Origin: Dolichospermum compactum NIES-806
GTDB lineage: Bacteria; Cyanobacteriota; Cyanobacteriia; Cyanobacteriales; Nostocaceae
NCBI RefSeq assembly: GCF_002368115.1
Contig: NZ_AP018316.1
Coordinates: forward strand, 4,354,382 to 4,418,381
Direction of reading: 5' to 3'
Length of the DNA stretch: 64,000 nucleotides
In this document: piece by piece, positions 1 to 8,015 of the stretch
Layout of the letters: each line of letters starts with the position of its first letter
Numbering within the stretch: the stretch's first letter is position 1
Notes under the pieces: generated by a model
Database searches by the model: none
Told to the model about the DNA's origin: nothing
What the model saw: the letters and a program-made list of their open reading frames with translations, nothing else
Program-made: the position numbers and the translations under genes

Positions 1-345
1 GATCCCTTAGAGGTAGAATTAGAGGAGATAACCTTTAGAATTGATTTGGGTGCAGAAAGATTAATAGCCGCAGAAAAAGGAGAACAAAAAATTGCTGTAG
101 AAATCAAAAGTTTTGCTAGTAACTCGGCAGTCAGTGAATTCTATACAGCATTAGGACAATTTCTTAATTATCAAACTATGTTAGAAGAAATTGAGTCAGA
201 GAGAGAATTATATTTAGCCGTTCCCAAAGATGCTTATATTTCTTTTTTTCAAACTCGATTTGCTAAAATTACTGTAAAAAAATATCAAGTTAAAATCATA
301 GTATATAATCCAGATCAGGAGGTAATCATACAATGGCAAACATAG
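1..345 (+). CDS. xisH: XisH family protein, 5' end outside window
   Basis: The frame is open from base 1, so the gene begins upstream of the window and about a quarter is missing. The visible C-terminal part has the XisH signature (LGAERLIAAEKG, then AVEIKSF, where E-x-K fits the catalytic strand of a PD-(D/E)xK-like fold). XisH was named as a factor controlling fdxN-element excision in Anabaena heterocysts, but xisH/xisI pairs are scattered widely in cyanobacteria, often without any excision element, so a role here cannot be assumed. It overlaps xisI by 13 bp, as expected for a translationally coupled pair. Confidence 0.9.
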   Translation, partial: DPLEVELEEITFRIDLGAERLIAAEKGEQKIAVEIKSFASNSAVSEFYTALGQFLNYQTMLEEIESERELYLAVPKDAYISFFQTRFAKITVKKYQVKIIVYNPDQEVIIQWQT

Positions 346-668
346 AACATTATCGTCAGTGTATTCAAACCATCATCAAAGAACATGGTAAATTTAAGCC
401 CAAATACGACGAAATAGATAATGAACTGATTTTTGATACTATTCATGATCATTATCAACTTATGCGTGTTGGTTGGGATGATTTAAGAAGAGTTTATCAT
501 AGTGTCATTCATTTCGATATTAAAGATAACAAAATCTGGATTCAACAAAATATGACAGAATCAGATTTAGCTCAAGAACTTGTAAATATGGGAATAGGAA
601 AAGAAGATATTGTTTTTGGTTTACAACCACCCTATAAACGTCCTTATACCGGTTATGGTGTAGCTTGA
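333..668 (+). CDS. xisI: XisI family protein
   Basis: The 111-residue product matches the usual XisI length and pattern (MANIEHYRQCIQTIIKEHGK at the start, GWDDLRRVYHSVIHFDIKDNKIWIQQN in the middle, PPYKRPYTGY at the end). The ATG is preceded by AGGAGG about 10 bp upstream, inside the end of xisH, which supports this start. XisI is always found with XisH; the pair was defined genetically in fdxN-element rearrangement, and the biochemical role is unknown. No site-specific recombinase gene of the XisF type lies nearby, so these are probably stand-alone copies. Confidence 0.92.
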   Translation: MANIEHYRQCIQTIIKEHGKFKPKYDEIDNELIFDTIHDHYQLMRVGWDDLRRVYHSVIHFDIKDNKIWIQQNMTESDLAQELVNMGIGKEDIVFGLQPPYKRPYTGYGVA

Positions 669-743
669 TTTTTGAATGTTTCAGTTCAGTTGTCAGAATC
701 AGGATTTTGATCACGTATTTGACGATTTATTTTTGCTCTATGT

Positions 744-1285
744 TTAAGGATGAATTGTGCCATCAGGCATCATTGCCCCTTGAAGGTTTGCTCCTGATAG
801 GTCTGCTGCTGATAGGTTTGCTCTTGAGAGTTTTCCTTCTGACAAATTAGCTTCTGAGAGTTTACTTCCTGATAGGTTAGCTCCTGATAATTTGCTTAGT
901 GAAAGATTAGCTTTTGACAGGTTGGCTCCTAACAATTCGACTTCTGATAGGTTAACCCCCAGCAATTCGGCTCCTGACAAGTCACATTTAACACACTTTT
1001 TTGTCTTCAATAGCTGCTGAATATGTGCAAGATTTGCAGCATATACAGGTACGGTGACTAAACTAAAAATAGTTGTAATAATAGTCAAAGAAATCTTGTA
1101 CCCCGCTTTCCGCACTTCATTTTGTAATACGCGAATATTTCCATAATTTTATTTTTTATCGTTTAATAAAACACATATTTTATCCATCATTTTAGGTATT
1201 AATATTGAACAATTTAACCCTTGTTAGGAATAATTCTTGAAAAGATGGATACTACATTGTGAAGTGCGGAATATGGGTTGTACAT
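744..1285 (-). pseudogene. Exported pentapeptide-repeat protein disrupted at its start codon
   Basis: The reading frame (744-1115) encodes a hydrophobic signal-peptide-like segment (LTIITTIFSLVTVPVYA), then about 12 A(N/D/K)LS-type pentapeptide repeats forming a right-handed beta-helix, ending near GANLQGAMMPDG. The family's small exported members have no known function. A 176-bp MITE (1102-1277) with 6-bp target duplications sits at the 5' end. Removing it and one duplication restores ATG-TAC-AAG-ATT-TCT, i.e. M-Y-K-I-S-L running straight into the signal peptide, with a purine-rich ribosome-binding site (GAGAAGGGG) upstream. Today the original ATG reads into the MITE and stops after about 23 codons; only a GTG inside the terminal repeat is in frame, and it lacks a ribosome-binding site. 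Probably inactive or poorly expressed. Confidence 0.8.
1102..1277. mobile_element. MITE, TTCCGCAC family, with 6-bp target duplication
   Basis: The ends are imperfect inverted repeats: CCCGCTTTCCGCACTTCA on the left, and the complement of TGAAGTGCGGAATATGGG on the right. Direct repeats TTGTAC flank both ends (1096-1101 and 1278-1283). At 176 bp it has no coding capacity, so it must have been moved in trans. Elements at 14528-14718 and 21547-21720 share the terminal CC(Y)RNNTTCCGCAC and also have 6-bp duplications, but differ inside. Confidence 0.85.
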
Positions 1286-1409
1286 CCACTGATTCCCCTT
1301 CTCTAAGTTGTCTGAAGTTACAGGTAAATAGCATATTCAGTATCACTACTCAATTATAACTCCATCATTTCATTACTCAGAGATTTTATGTAAATGAAAT
1401 ACGTTAACC

Positions 1410-1530
1410 CGGCGGTTAGAAACCGCGTCTACACAGGCAAAACCCACCTGCGTGGGTTTCAAATCCTTGATTTTTCCTTAGTCCGCGCAGGCGGACTTTG
1501 TTTGTGTAGCCGTGAATTCCATTCGCCAGG
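1410..1530. repeat. Intergenic palindromic repeat of the Nostocales type
   Basis: Nested hairpins are visible: AACCCACCTGCGTGGGTT, AGTCCGCGCAGGCGGACT, and outer arms GCGGTT..AACCGCGTCTACAC opposite GTGTAGCCGTGAATTCC..TTCGCC. A diverged relative lies at about 48210-48290. The rest of the spacer 1286-1546 holds nothing else that I can recognise. Confidence 0.7.
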
Positions 1531-1546
1531 TCTTAAGTTGAAACTT

Positions 1547-2701
1547 TTAAGCACAAAGAGCTAAAATCTGTTCAACAACTTGCGGGTTAACATCTTGATG
1601 TTCTCCCAAAGCCGTCATTCCATGTTTCTCTAAGTTTTTGATAACTGCGGGAATGGTTTCTACTCCCACACCATAATCAGACAAATGAGTGCGAACACCA
1701 ACTGATTCAAAGAAATCACGAGTTTTAGTAATTGCAGCATTTACCCGTTCCTCTTCCGAACCACCGACAATTTGCCAAACCCTATCTGCATATTGTAGAA
1801 GTTTTTGCCACTTGCGATCGCGTCTAATCGTCAAAGTTCCAGGTAACACAACCGCCAAAGTTTGAGCATGATCCATACCATGCAACGCTGTCAACTCATG
1901 GCCTATCATGTGTGTGGTCCAGTCTTGAGGAACACCAGCCGCAATTAACCCATTTAACGCCATTGTTGCCGACCAAACCAAATTTGCTCGCGCATCATAA
2001 TCTGTAGGATTAGCTAAAGTTTTTGGTCCTTCGGAAATCAAAGTTTGTAAAATTGATTCAGCCATGCGGTCTTGTAATGGTGCATTCACCGGATAGGTCA
2101 AATACTGCTCCATCACATGAGTAAAAGCATCAACAATACCATTGCTAATTTGCCGAGGAGGCAGGGAGAAAGTTGTTTCTGGGTCAAGAACCGAAAATTT
2201 CGGAAACACCAAGGGACTAGCGAAAAATAACTTTTCTTTAGTTTCCCACTTAGTCACAACTGAATTTGTATTCATTTCTGAACCAGTCGCAGGCAAAGTC
2301 AAAACCACCCCCATTGGTAAAGCCGAAGTTACTGATGCGTGCTTTGCTAAAATATCCCAAGGGTCGCCCACAAAAGGAACAGCAGCCGCTATAAACTTAG
2401 TCCCGTCCGCAACAGAACCACCACCCACAGCCAACAGAAAATCAATCCCTTCTTTGCGGATTAACTCAACCGCTTGCATCAAAGTTTCAAAATGAGGATT
2501 AGGTTCAATACCGCCGAACTCAAATACATTTCTACCAGCCAATACCGATTTTACTTGATCATAAACCCCATTAGCTTTAATACTACCACCACCGTAGGTA
2601 ATCAGAATTTTTGCATCTGCCGGTATTTCTGAACCAATATTAGCGATTTGACCCTTACCAAACAGGATTTTAACTGGGTTGTAAAAAACAAAATTTTCCA
2701 T
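1547..2701 (-). CDS. Iron-containing (group III) alcohol dehydrogenase, YqhD/BDH type
   Basis: About 384 residues, the usual length for the family. The N-terminus ENFVFYNPVKILFGKGQI and the nucleotide-binding loop AVGGGSVADGTKF are characteristic; the latter resembles NADPH-dependent YqhD/butanol dehydrogenases. The metal-binding C-terminal half has DAFTHVMEQYL and MIGHELTALHGMDHAQTLA, with the histidines that bind Fe/Zn. It likely reduces aldehydes in the cytoplasm. A GTG at 2713 would add four residues; the ATG at 2701 is preferred because family members begin close to this point. It stands alone, with repeat-filled spacers on both sides. Confidence 0.92.
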   Translation of the reverse strand: MENFVFYNPVKILFGKGQIANIGSEIPADAKILITYGGGSIKANGVYDQVKSVLAGRNVFEFGGIEPNPHFETLMQAVELIRKEGIDFLLAVGGGSVADGTKFIAAAVPFVGDPWDILAKHASVTSALPMGVVLTLPATGSEMNTNSVVTKWETKEKLFFASPLVFPKFSVLDPETTFSLPPRQISNGIVDAFTHVMEQYLTYPVNAPLQDRMAESILQTLISEGPKTLANPTDYDARANLVWSATMALNGLIAAGVPQDWTTHMIGHELTALHGMDHAQTLAVVLPGTLTIRRDRKWQKLLQYADRVWQIVGGSEEERVNAAITKTRDFFESVGVRTHLSDYGVGVETIPAVIKNLEKHGMTALGEHQDVNPQVVEQILALCA

Positions 2702-2784
2702 AAATTTAGTCACTCAAGAGAATTAGATTTCACCTTGAATATTGTAATGACATTCTTGATTTTTGTGCCTGTACCTACAGAATA

Positions 2785-2889
2785 CTATTTTCCCACAATC
2801 TGATTAAAAATTTCATAATGGTTGCCATTATCTGGTAATAATTCTAAGTCTGTGATTGTCCAGCGAACTCCCTCATATACCTGACTCAT
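2785..2889 (-). pseudogene. N-terminal fragment of a Uma2-family gene
   Basis: A 34-codon frame starting with ATG behind a good ribosome-binding site (GGAGG, 6 bp upstream) reads MSQVYEGVRWTITDLELLPD followed by NGNHYEIF and a stop. VRWT.xDLELLPDNGxRYEI is the standard beginning of Uma2 (DUF820) proteins, which have a PD-(D/E)xK-like fold and are hugely expanded in cyanobacteria. The remaining ~150 residues are absent, so this is a decayed copy. The rest of the spacer up to 3082 holds an inverted repeat. Confidence 0.7.
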
Positions 2890-2972
2890 ACAGCCTCCTG
2901 TGGAGTGATATGAATATTTTAGTTATTACTGAAATTTGTGAAAATCACATTACTAGAACCTACTTGTAACTT

Positions 2973-3034
2973 GTAGGGTGCGTCAGACTCAATAATTTGA
3001 CAAAAAATAGATTCCCTCAACCTGACGCACCACA
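2973..3034. repeat. Inverted repeat GGTGCGTCAG..CTGACGCACC
   Basis: GTAGGGTGCGTCAGA on the left pairs with the CTGACGCACCAC arm about 40 bp further on. A second copy with the same arms lies at 48377-48440. Both are intergenic. Confidence 0.7.
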
Positions 3035-3082
3035 ATTAATTAAGTTATTCCCAAAACATAAAACAGCTAAATTCCATTCATA

Positions 3083-4165
3083 TCATAATTCTTGTATATA
3101 TTCACTATCAACAGCAGTTTTATTAAATTCACCATTACGCCAAGTATCCGCCATATCTTTAATAAAACTAGCAAGAGGAATAGCAACCAATAAACCCAAG
3201 ATACCGCCTAACTTTGCTCCTATCAATAAAGAAATTACCACCCATACAGGATTTAAACCAGTTAAATTTCCTAAAATACGTGGAGCAATAATATTAGAAT
3301 TAATTTGATCAATAGCCACACCTATAGCCGCAACCTCTAACCCTAAACCAAAGTCTTTTAAAGTTATTAATAAACTCACAATACCAATACCAATACCAGT
3401 ACCAAAAGGAAATAGCGAAAACAAGCCAATTGCTATCCCAAAAAGTAGTGATAAAGGCACTCGTAAAACGACAAAAGCCAATGTTATAGATACAGCCAAA
3501 ATAGCCCCTAAAGTAGCTTGACCAATGAAATAATTATTAAAATCTTCCCGCAGCAATTTCCGTACCTTTTTCGCTGTTTGTGGCGGAAACCAAAGATAAA
3601 TACCATTCCATAAACTTTCACCATTCAATACTAAATAAATAGTCAAAACTATAGTGATTAATAAATTAAATAAATTACCAATAGTATCGAAAGCAAAACC
3701 TAAAATCTTGCCAGTGAAAGATTGCAATTGACTAGATATTTTTCCTAAAATTTCCCCAGCCAATCCACTTAAATTTACTGGTAATTGCTGGGTGGATGCC
3801 CAATTTTGCAAAGCTTCTATTTGTTGAGTTGCCGATTCTATCCAATAGGGAAGAAGATTAGCTAACTCATTCAATTGTTCGAGAATAAGTGGTAGTAGAA
3901 TCACACCTACAGCACCCAAAATAATAATAGATAACAGTAATACGACGACAACTGCTAAAATTCGAGGTACTCCACGTTTTTGAAGAAGTTGAATGGGATA
4001 ATCTAGCACAAAAGCCAGAAGAATAGCAACGGAAATTACACTAACTAAAGGCTGAAAATAGTTAATGAATTGAATTAGTAACCATCCATTTAAAAGAATC
4101 ACAGGAAAGGCTAATCCTATGTTTAACCATTTAGGTGAATTTGGTAAATTTTTTACTGGCTGCAT
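3083..4165 (-). CDS. AI-2E family transporter (PerM/YdiK-like permease)
   Basis: A 360-residue hydrophobic protein with about eight predicted membrane segments: two to three N-terminal helices (LAFPVILLNGWLLIQFINYF; VSVISVAILLAFVLDYP), an amphipathic middle (LLPYWIESATQQIEALQNWA), and a C-terminal helical bundle with GLFSLFPFGTGIGIG and NLTGLNPVWVVISLLIGAKLGG, typical of the family. The family was named for autoinducer-2 export in E. coli TqsA, but many members have other or unknown substrates. The ATG at 4165 (MQPVKN) is chosen over an upstream TTG. It is in line with the Nudix and lipoprotein genes on the same strand. Confidence 0.9.
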   Translation of the reverse strand: MQPVKNLPNSPKWLNIGLAFPVILLNGWLLIQFINYFQPLVSVISVAILLAFVLDYPIQLLQKRGVPRILAVVVVLLLSIIILGAVGVILLPLILEQLNELANLLPYWIESATQQIEALQNWASTQQLPVNLSGLAGEILGKISSQLQSFTGKILGFAFDTIGNLFNLLITIVLTIYLVLNGESLWNGIYLWFPPQTAKKVRKLLREDFNNYFIGQATLGAILAVSITLAFVVLRVPLSLLFGIAIGLFSLFPFGTGIGIGIVSLLITLKDFGLGLEVAAIGVAIDQINSNIIAPRILGNLTGLNPVWVVISLLIGAKLGGILGLLVAIPLASFIKDMADTWRNGEFNKTAVDSEYIQEL

Positions 4166-4238
4166 GGAATTTATTAATAATCTAAATTTTGGCAAAATAT
4201 CTAGAAAACTTAAAAAGGTTGTAAATTGAATTATCAGA

Positions 4239-4667
4239 CTATAGAGTTTTGATGAAATCCAGCATAATTTTTCGAGGTAAAGCTGCTAAAGGTCTGATTT
4301 GTCCGGCTTTTTCAGAATAATATTCACCCTTGTCAATATCTTCTGCTGTTAATAAGTCTAAATCCCACCCTTCTGAAAGTACAAGTTGATTGACTGGGAC
4401 TAACAATGGTGCTTGAAATACATGACGCACAGCTTTTTCATCGCTATAAATTCCAAATTTTGTAAAATCAGTTAACTGATAACCAATTTCTTCCATAACC
4501 TCTCGCTGAACGGCTATTTCTGGAGTTTCCCCCGGTTCTAGATGTCCACCGAATAAAGCCCAACAACCAGGAGCAATAATATTAGGAATATTATCCCGTA
4601 ATTGCATTAAAAACTTATTTTCTTGACAAAGAATGGTAACAGCTACATAAGCTAATTGACTATTCAT
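4239..4667 (-). CDS. Nudix hydrolase
   Basis: 142 residues with a complete Nudix box, GGHLEPGETPEIAVQREVME followed by EIGY (G-x5-E-x7-RE-V-x-EE-x-G), at about residues 40-63. The box coordinates divalent metal and cleaves a nucleoside diphosphate linked to another moiety. The substrate cannot be read from sequence; the short single-domain form is typical of house-cleaning pyrophosphatases. The start codon lies 3 bp from the stop of the upstream lipoprotein gene (4671-5084), so the two probably share a transcript. Confidence 0.92.
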   Translation of the reverse strand: MNSQLAYVAVTILCQENKFLMQLRDNIPNIIAPGCWALFGGHLEPGETPEIAVQREVMEEIGYQLTDFTKFGIYSDEKAVRHVFQAPLLVPVNQLVLSEGWDLDLLTAEDIDKGEYYSEKAGQIRPLAALPRKIMLDFIKTL

Positions 4668-4670
4668 AAA

Positions 4671-5084
4671 TTACTTTTCCTCTAAATAAAGTTCACCATA
4701 TTCTTTGCCAGCCAAAGGGACACTTTGGTACTGAACATTGCCCTTCAATACTACCTGTTCTCCAACTTGAAAATCGCCCTGATTAGTGATCACCCAAATT
4801 TTCCCAGTTGAATCATTAATTTGATATGCTTTTTTCTTAATTAACGGAGCATATTTTTCTACTTTACCTTGAATGTAAACTGGCGTGTCCTGATTTTTTT
4901 TGGTAATTTTTTGAATCTGTGTTACATTAGCACCAATATTGAAATTTTGAAGATTGATACCAGAATTTACTCCCTTACCACAAGCATAAAGTCCCGTTAC
5001 CAGAGAGAAAGATAGTCCCACAGTAAAAATTTTTGCTGGTGGCATCAAAGCTATAGATTGAGCTATTTTTTGTATTACTGCCAA
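4671..5084 (-). CDS. Small lipoprotein with OB-fold-like domain
   Basis: 137 residues. An N-terminal hydrophobic stretch ends in a lipobox-like LYAC (Cys at about residue 35), so it may be lipid-anchored, although the long N-terminus is unusual and a later start is possible. The remainder (VYIQGKVEKYAPLIKKKAYQ, then INDSTGKIWVIT and GEQVVLKGNVQY) reads like a bacterial OB-fold strand pattern, as in cyanobacterial secreted OB proteins. I do not recognise a specific function. It sits just upstream of the Nudix gene on the same strand. Confidence 0.7.
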   Translation of the reverse strand: MAVIQKIAQSIALMPPAKIFTVGLSFSLVTGLYACGKGVNSGINLQNFNIGANVTQIQKITKKNQDTPVYIQGKVEKYAPLIKKKAYQINDSTGKIWVITNQGDFQVGEQVVLKGNVQYQSVPLAGKEYGELYLEEK

Positions 5085-5316
5085 TTTTATCTCCAGGTTA
5101 CAGAAATTACTCGTTATTGATCATAATGTTATTTGGTCGCAAAAAGATAGTGATTCTGTCAAAATCATGAAGAGATGAATAAATTATCAGCGATACCTTC
5201 AGTTAGTAACGTTCTTGTCTTTCTTGTTGGAGAATAAGTTAATATCGGATATAATGGCTTTTTTATGTTATTAATTAATTTATACCAATTTAGTACAATT
5301 TACTTATCCTAAATTT

Positions 5317-7386
5317 ATGTCTAACTCTAAACAACCTCTGACTTATCCTACCGTTAGCAAAAGTGAGCAAGTGGATAATTATCACGGAATTGCGATCGCC
5401 GATCCTTACCGAGCCTTAGAAGACCCGGATACAGAAGCAACAAAAGCTTGGGTAGAAGCACAAAATCAAGTTACCTTCGGCTATTTAAACGAAATTCCTG
5501 CCAGAGAAAACATTAAACAGCGGCTTACCAAACTTTGGGATTATGAAAAATATGGAACTCCCTTTAAAGAAGGTGAAAGTTACTTTTATTTCAAAAATAA
5601 TGGACTGCAAAATCAAAGTGTTCTCTATACTCTGCCAAATTTAGATGCGGAACCCAGAATTGTACTTGATCCTAATCAACTTTCAGAAGATGGAACAATT
5701 GCCCTTTCAGGAATTTCTATCAGTGAAAATGGTCAACTTTTAGCATACGGTTTATCTAATTCTGGTTCAGATTGGCAAGAATGGAAAGTTAGAAACATTG
5801 CCACAGGTGAATATCTACAAGATCATCTCCAATGGATTAAATTTTCTGGTGCTTCTTGGACTCATGATCATCAAGGGTTTTTCTACAGTCGTTATGATGA
5901 ACCAAATGAAAAAACCAAATTAGAAGATGTCAATTATTACCAAAAACTTTATTATCATCAACTTGGTACACCCCAATCAGCGGACATCTTAATTTACGAT
6001 CGTCCTGATGAAAAAGAATGGGGGTTTTCTGGGAATGTCACAGAAGATGGCAAATATTTGATAATTTCCATCTGGCTAGGAACTGACTCCAAAAACTTGG
6101 TTTTTTACAAGGATCTAACAAATGAAAATTCTGAAGTCATCGAACTAATTAACCAATTTTCAGCAAATTACAGCTTCATTGATAATGACAATCATATTTT
6201 CTACTTTCGCACAGATTTCAATTCTCCAAAAGGTAGAGTTATTGCCATTGATACGAAAAATCCAACTTCCGAAAATTGGCAAGAAATTATTCCTCAAGCA
6301 GCAGAAACATTAGAAAGTGTCAGTATCTTAAATAATCAGTTCGTGGCTGATTATTTACAGGATGCCCATAGCCAAATCAAAATATTTGATCTCAAAGGTA
6401 ATTTTATTCGAGAAGTAGAATTACCCGGAATTGGTTCAGCCAGCGGATTTGCTGGTAAACGGCATGATACAGAAACATTTTATAGTTTTACCAGCTTTAC
6501 TACCCCCGGAACTATTTATCGGCATGACATGAAAACAGGTAAAAGCGAAATTTTCCGGCAGCCAAAAGTAGATTTTAATGCTGATGAATATGAAACAAAA
6601 CAGGTATTCTATGCCAGTAAAGATGGTACAAAAGTGCCAATGTTTATTACCCACAAAAAAGGAATTAAATTAGATGGTAACAATCCCACCTACCTCTATG
6701 GATATGGTGGTTTTAATATCTCCTTAACACCAAGTTTTTCTGTTAGCCTGTTAATATGGCTAGAAATGGGGGGAGTCTATGCTGTTCCTAATTTACGTGG
6801 TGGTGGTGAATATGGAGAAGAATGGCATCAAGCAGGAATGAAATTGCAAAAGCAGAACGTTTTTGATGATTTCATTGCTGCGGCTGAATGGTTAATTGCC
6901 CATAATTACACCCAACCTGCCAAATTAGCCATTGGTGGAGGTAGTAATGGTGGTTTATTGGTGGGTACTTGCATGACACAACGCCCTAATTTGTTTGGTG
7001 CAGCCCTACCCGCAGTAGGCGTTATGGATATGTTGCGCTTCCATAAATTTACCATTGGCTGGGCTTGGGTGGCTGAATATGGTTCTTCAGAAAACCCAGA
7101 AGAATTCGCAACTTTATATGCTTATTCACCTTTGCATAATTTGAAGCCGGGAACAGCTTATCCAGCTACATTAATTACTACCGCAGATCATGATGATCGT
7201 GTAGTGCCTGCTCACAGTTTTAAATTTGCTGCGGCTTTACAAGCAGCGCATAGTGGCGATGCACCTGTATTAATTAGAATTGAGATGAAGGCAGGACATG
7301 GTGCTGGTAAACCAACAGCAAAAATTATTGAGGAAGCAGCAGATAAATGGGGTTTCTTAGTTAAAGTTTTGAAAGTTGAAATTTAA
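5317..7386 (+). CDS. Prolyl oligopeptidase (S9A serine peptidase)
   Basis: 689 residues, standard for the family. The N-terminal part (YPTVSKSEQVDNYHGIAIAD, PYRALEDPD) leads into a beta-propeller that gates access; the C-terminal alpha/beta-hydrolase holds the triad: Ser543 in GGGSNGG, Asp626 in ADHDDRVVP, His661 in AGHGAG. It cleaves short peptides after proline in the cytoplasm; no signal peptide is seen. It is monocistronic: a 230-bp AT-rich spacer precedes it, and a terminator hairpin follows before the convergent ycf35. Confidence 0.96.
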   Translation: MSNSKQPLTYPTVSKSEQVDNYHGIAIADPYRALEDPDTEATKAWVEAQNQVTFGYLNEIPARENIKQRLTKLWDYEKYGTPFKEGESYFYFKNNGLQNQSVLYTLPNLDAEPRIVLDPNQLSEDGTIALSGISISENGQLLAYGLSNSGSDWQEWKVRNIATGEYLQDHLQWIKFSGASWTHDHQGFFYSRYDEPNEKTKLEDVNYYQKLYYHQLGTPQSADILIYDRPDEKEWGFSGNVTEDGKYLIISIWLGTDSKNLVFYKDLTNENSEVIELINQFSANYSFIDNDNHIFYFRTDFNSPKGRVIAIDTKNPTSENWQEIIPQAAETLESVSILNNQFVADYLQDAHSQIKIFDLKGNFIREVELPGIGSASGFAGKRHDTETFYSFTSFTTPGTIYRHDMKTGKSEIFRQPKVDFNADEYETKQVFYASKDGTKVPMFITHKKGIKLDGNNPTYLYGYGGFNISLTPSFSVSLLIWLEMGGVYAVPNLRGGGEYGEEWHQAGMKLQKQNVFDDFIAAAEWLIAHNYTQPAKLAIGGGSNGGLLVGTCMTQRPNLFGAALPAVGVMDMLRFHKFTIGWAWVAEYGSSENPEEFATLYAYSPLHNLKPGTAYPATLITTADHDDRVVPAHSFKFAAALQAAHSGDAPVLIRIEMKAGHGAGKPTAKIIEEAADKWGFLVKVLKVEI

Positions 7387-7456
7387 TTTGTCGTTTTAAT
7401 AAGTCACCCGTGATGTTTCATAATCATTACTCTGATGAAAAATTTACCCACAAAAA

Positions 7457-7497
7457 AAAGCGGGCTAACCGCTTATTAGAAGGTTAACCCGTTTGAC
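7457..7497 (-). terminator. Intrinsic terminator of ycf35
   Basis: Read on the minus strand, CGGGTTAACC pairs with GGTTAGCCCG around an 11-nt loop and is followed by a run of eight T. It sits about 25 bp beyond the ycf35 stop and about 70 bp past the prolyl oligopeptidase stop. The polarity of the T-run fits ycf35; on the plus strand the tail is poorer. Confidence 0.8.
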
Positions 7498-7521
7498 TTT
7501 GGGAACGTGCTACAGAAATTG

Positions 7522-7872
7522 TTACTGCAATACCAACTTAACATTGGCATTTTGCAGACCGCGCTGTTTTACTTCAGCCAAAGTCTTGTTAACGGCATAT
7601 TTTTGATTGATAGAGTTGATCAACTCGGTCTGGTTGTGCTTCTTAGCAACACCCCAAAGGTCAGCAATGAGGTCAAAAGAACCGTCACTGTTACGAGACC
7701 AACCTAGATCGTACTCGCCTTCCAATACAGCAACGATGTCGGAACGGAGACGCTGACCATTATAACCACGAACATCAGCTTCAGTCTTTACGCTGATACC
7801 TAAGTCGCGCAAAGAAGACTTGAGAATTTCGGCATCGGTGATCTTGGTACGCAGAGTGCTAAAGTGAGACAT
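7522..7872 (-). CDS. ycf35: DUF1257 protein, Ycf35 homologue
   Basis: 116 residues beginning MSHFSTLRTKITDAEILKSS, the typical start of Ycf35, a protein conserved in cyanobacteria and red-algal plastids. The ATG at 7872 is chosen over an upstream one because TTGGAGGAAACCCAA gives it a strong ribosome-binding site. The conserved core (ADVRGYNGQ, DLGWSRNSDGSFDLIADLWG) is intact. Function is not established. It is downstream of ycf46 on the same strand, an arrangement that suggests they work together. Confidence 0.93.
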   Translation of the reverse strand: MSHFSTLRTKITDAEILKSSLRDLGISVKTEADVRGYNGQRLRSDIVAVLEGEYDLGWSRNSDGSFDLIADLWGVAKKHNQTELINSINQKYAVNKTLAEVKQRGLQNANVKLVLQ

Positions 7873-8015
7873 TTGGGTTTCCTCCAATAAGAAGATTGAT
7901 GAGAAAAACGACAACGGTTCTTTTCCAACTAAGCCGCATGATTTGGGAACGGCTTTTTTCTATCTGTTAGCCTTGTGACTAACCTTTCCCCCTGACAAAC
8001 AGCAGAGGAAAGCTT

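Noticed and set aside
1..668. An fdxN-type excision element at xisH/xisI
   Set aside because: No large site-specific recombinase and no fdxN fragment is visible; xisH/xisI pairs are frequent outside such elements.
2142..2495. Plus-strand frame of 117 codons inside the Fe-alcohol dehydrogenase gene
   Set aside because: Antisense shadow of a well-supported gene; no start context or similarity.
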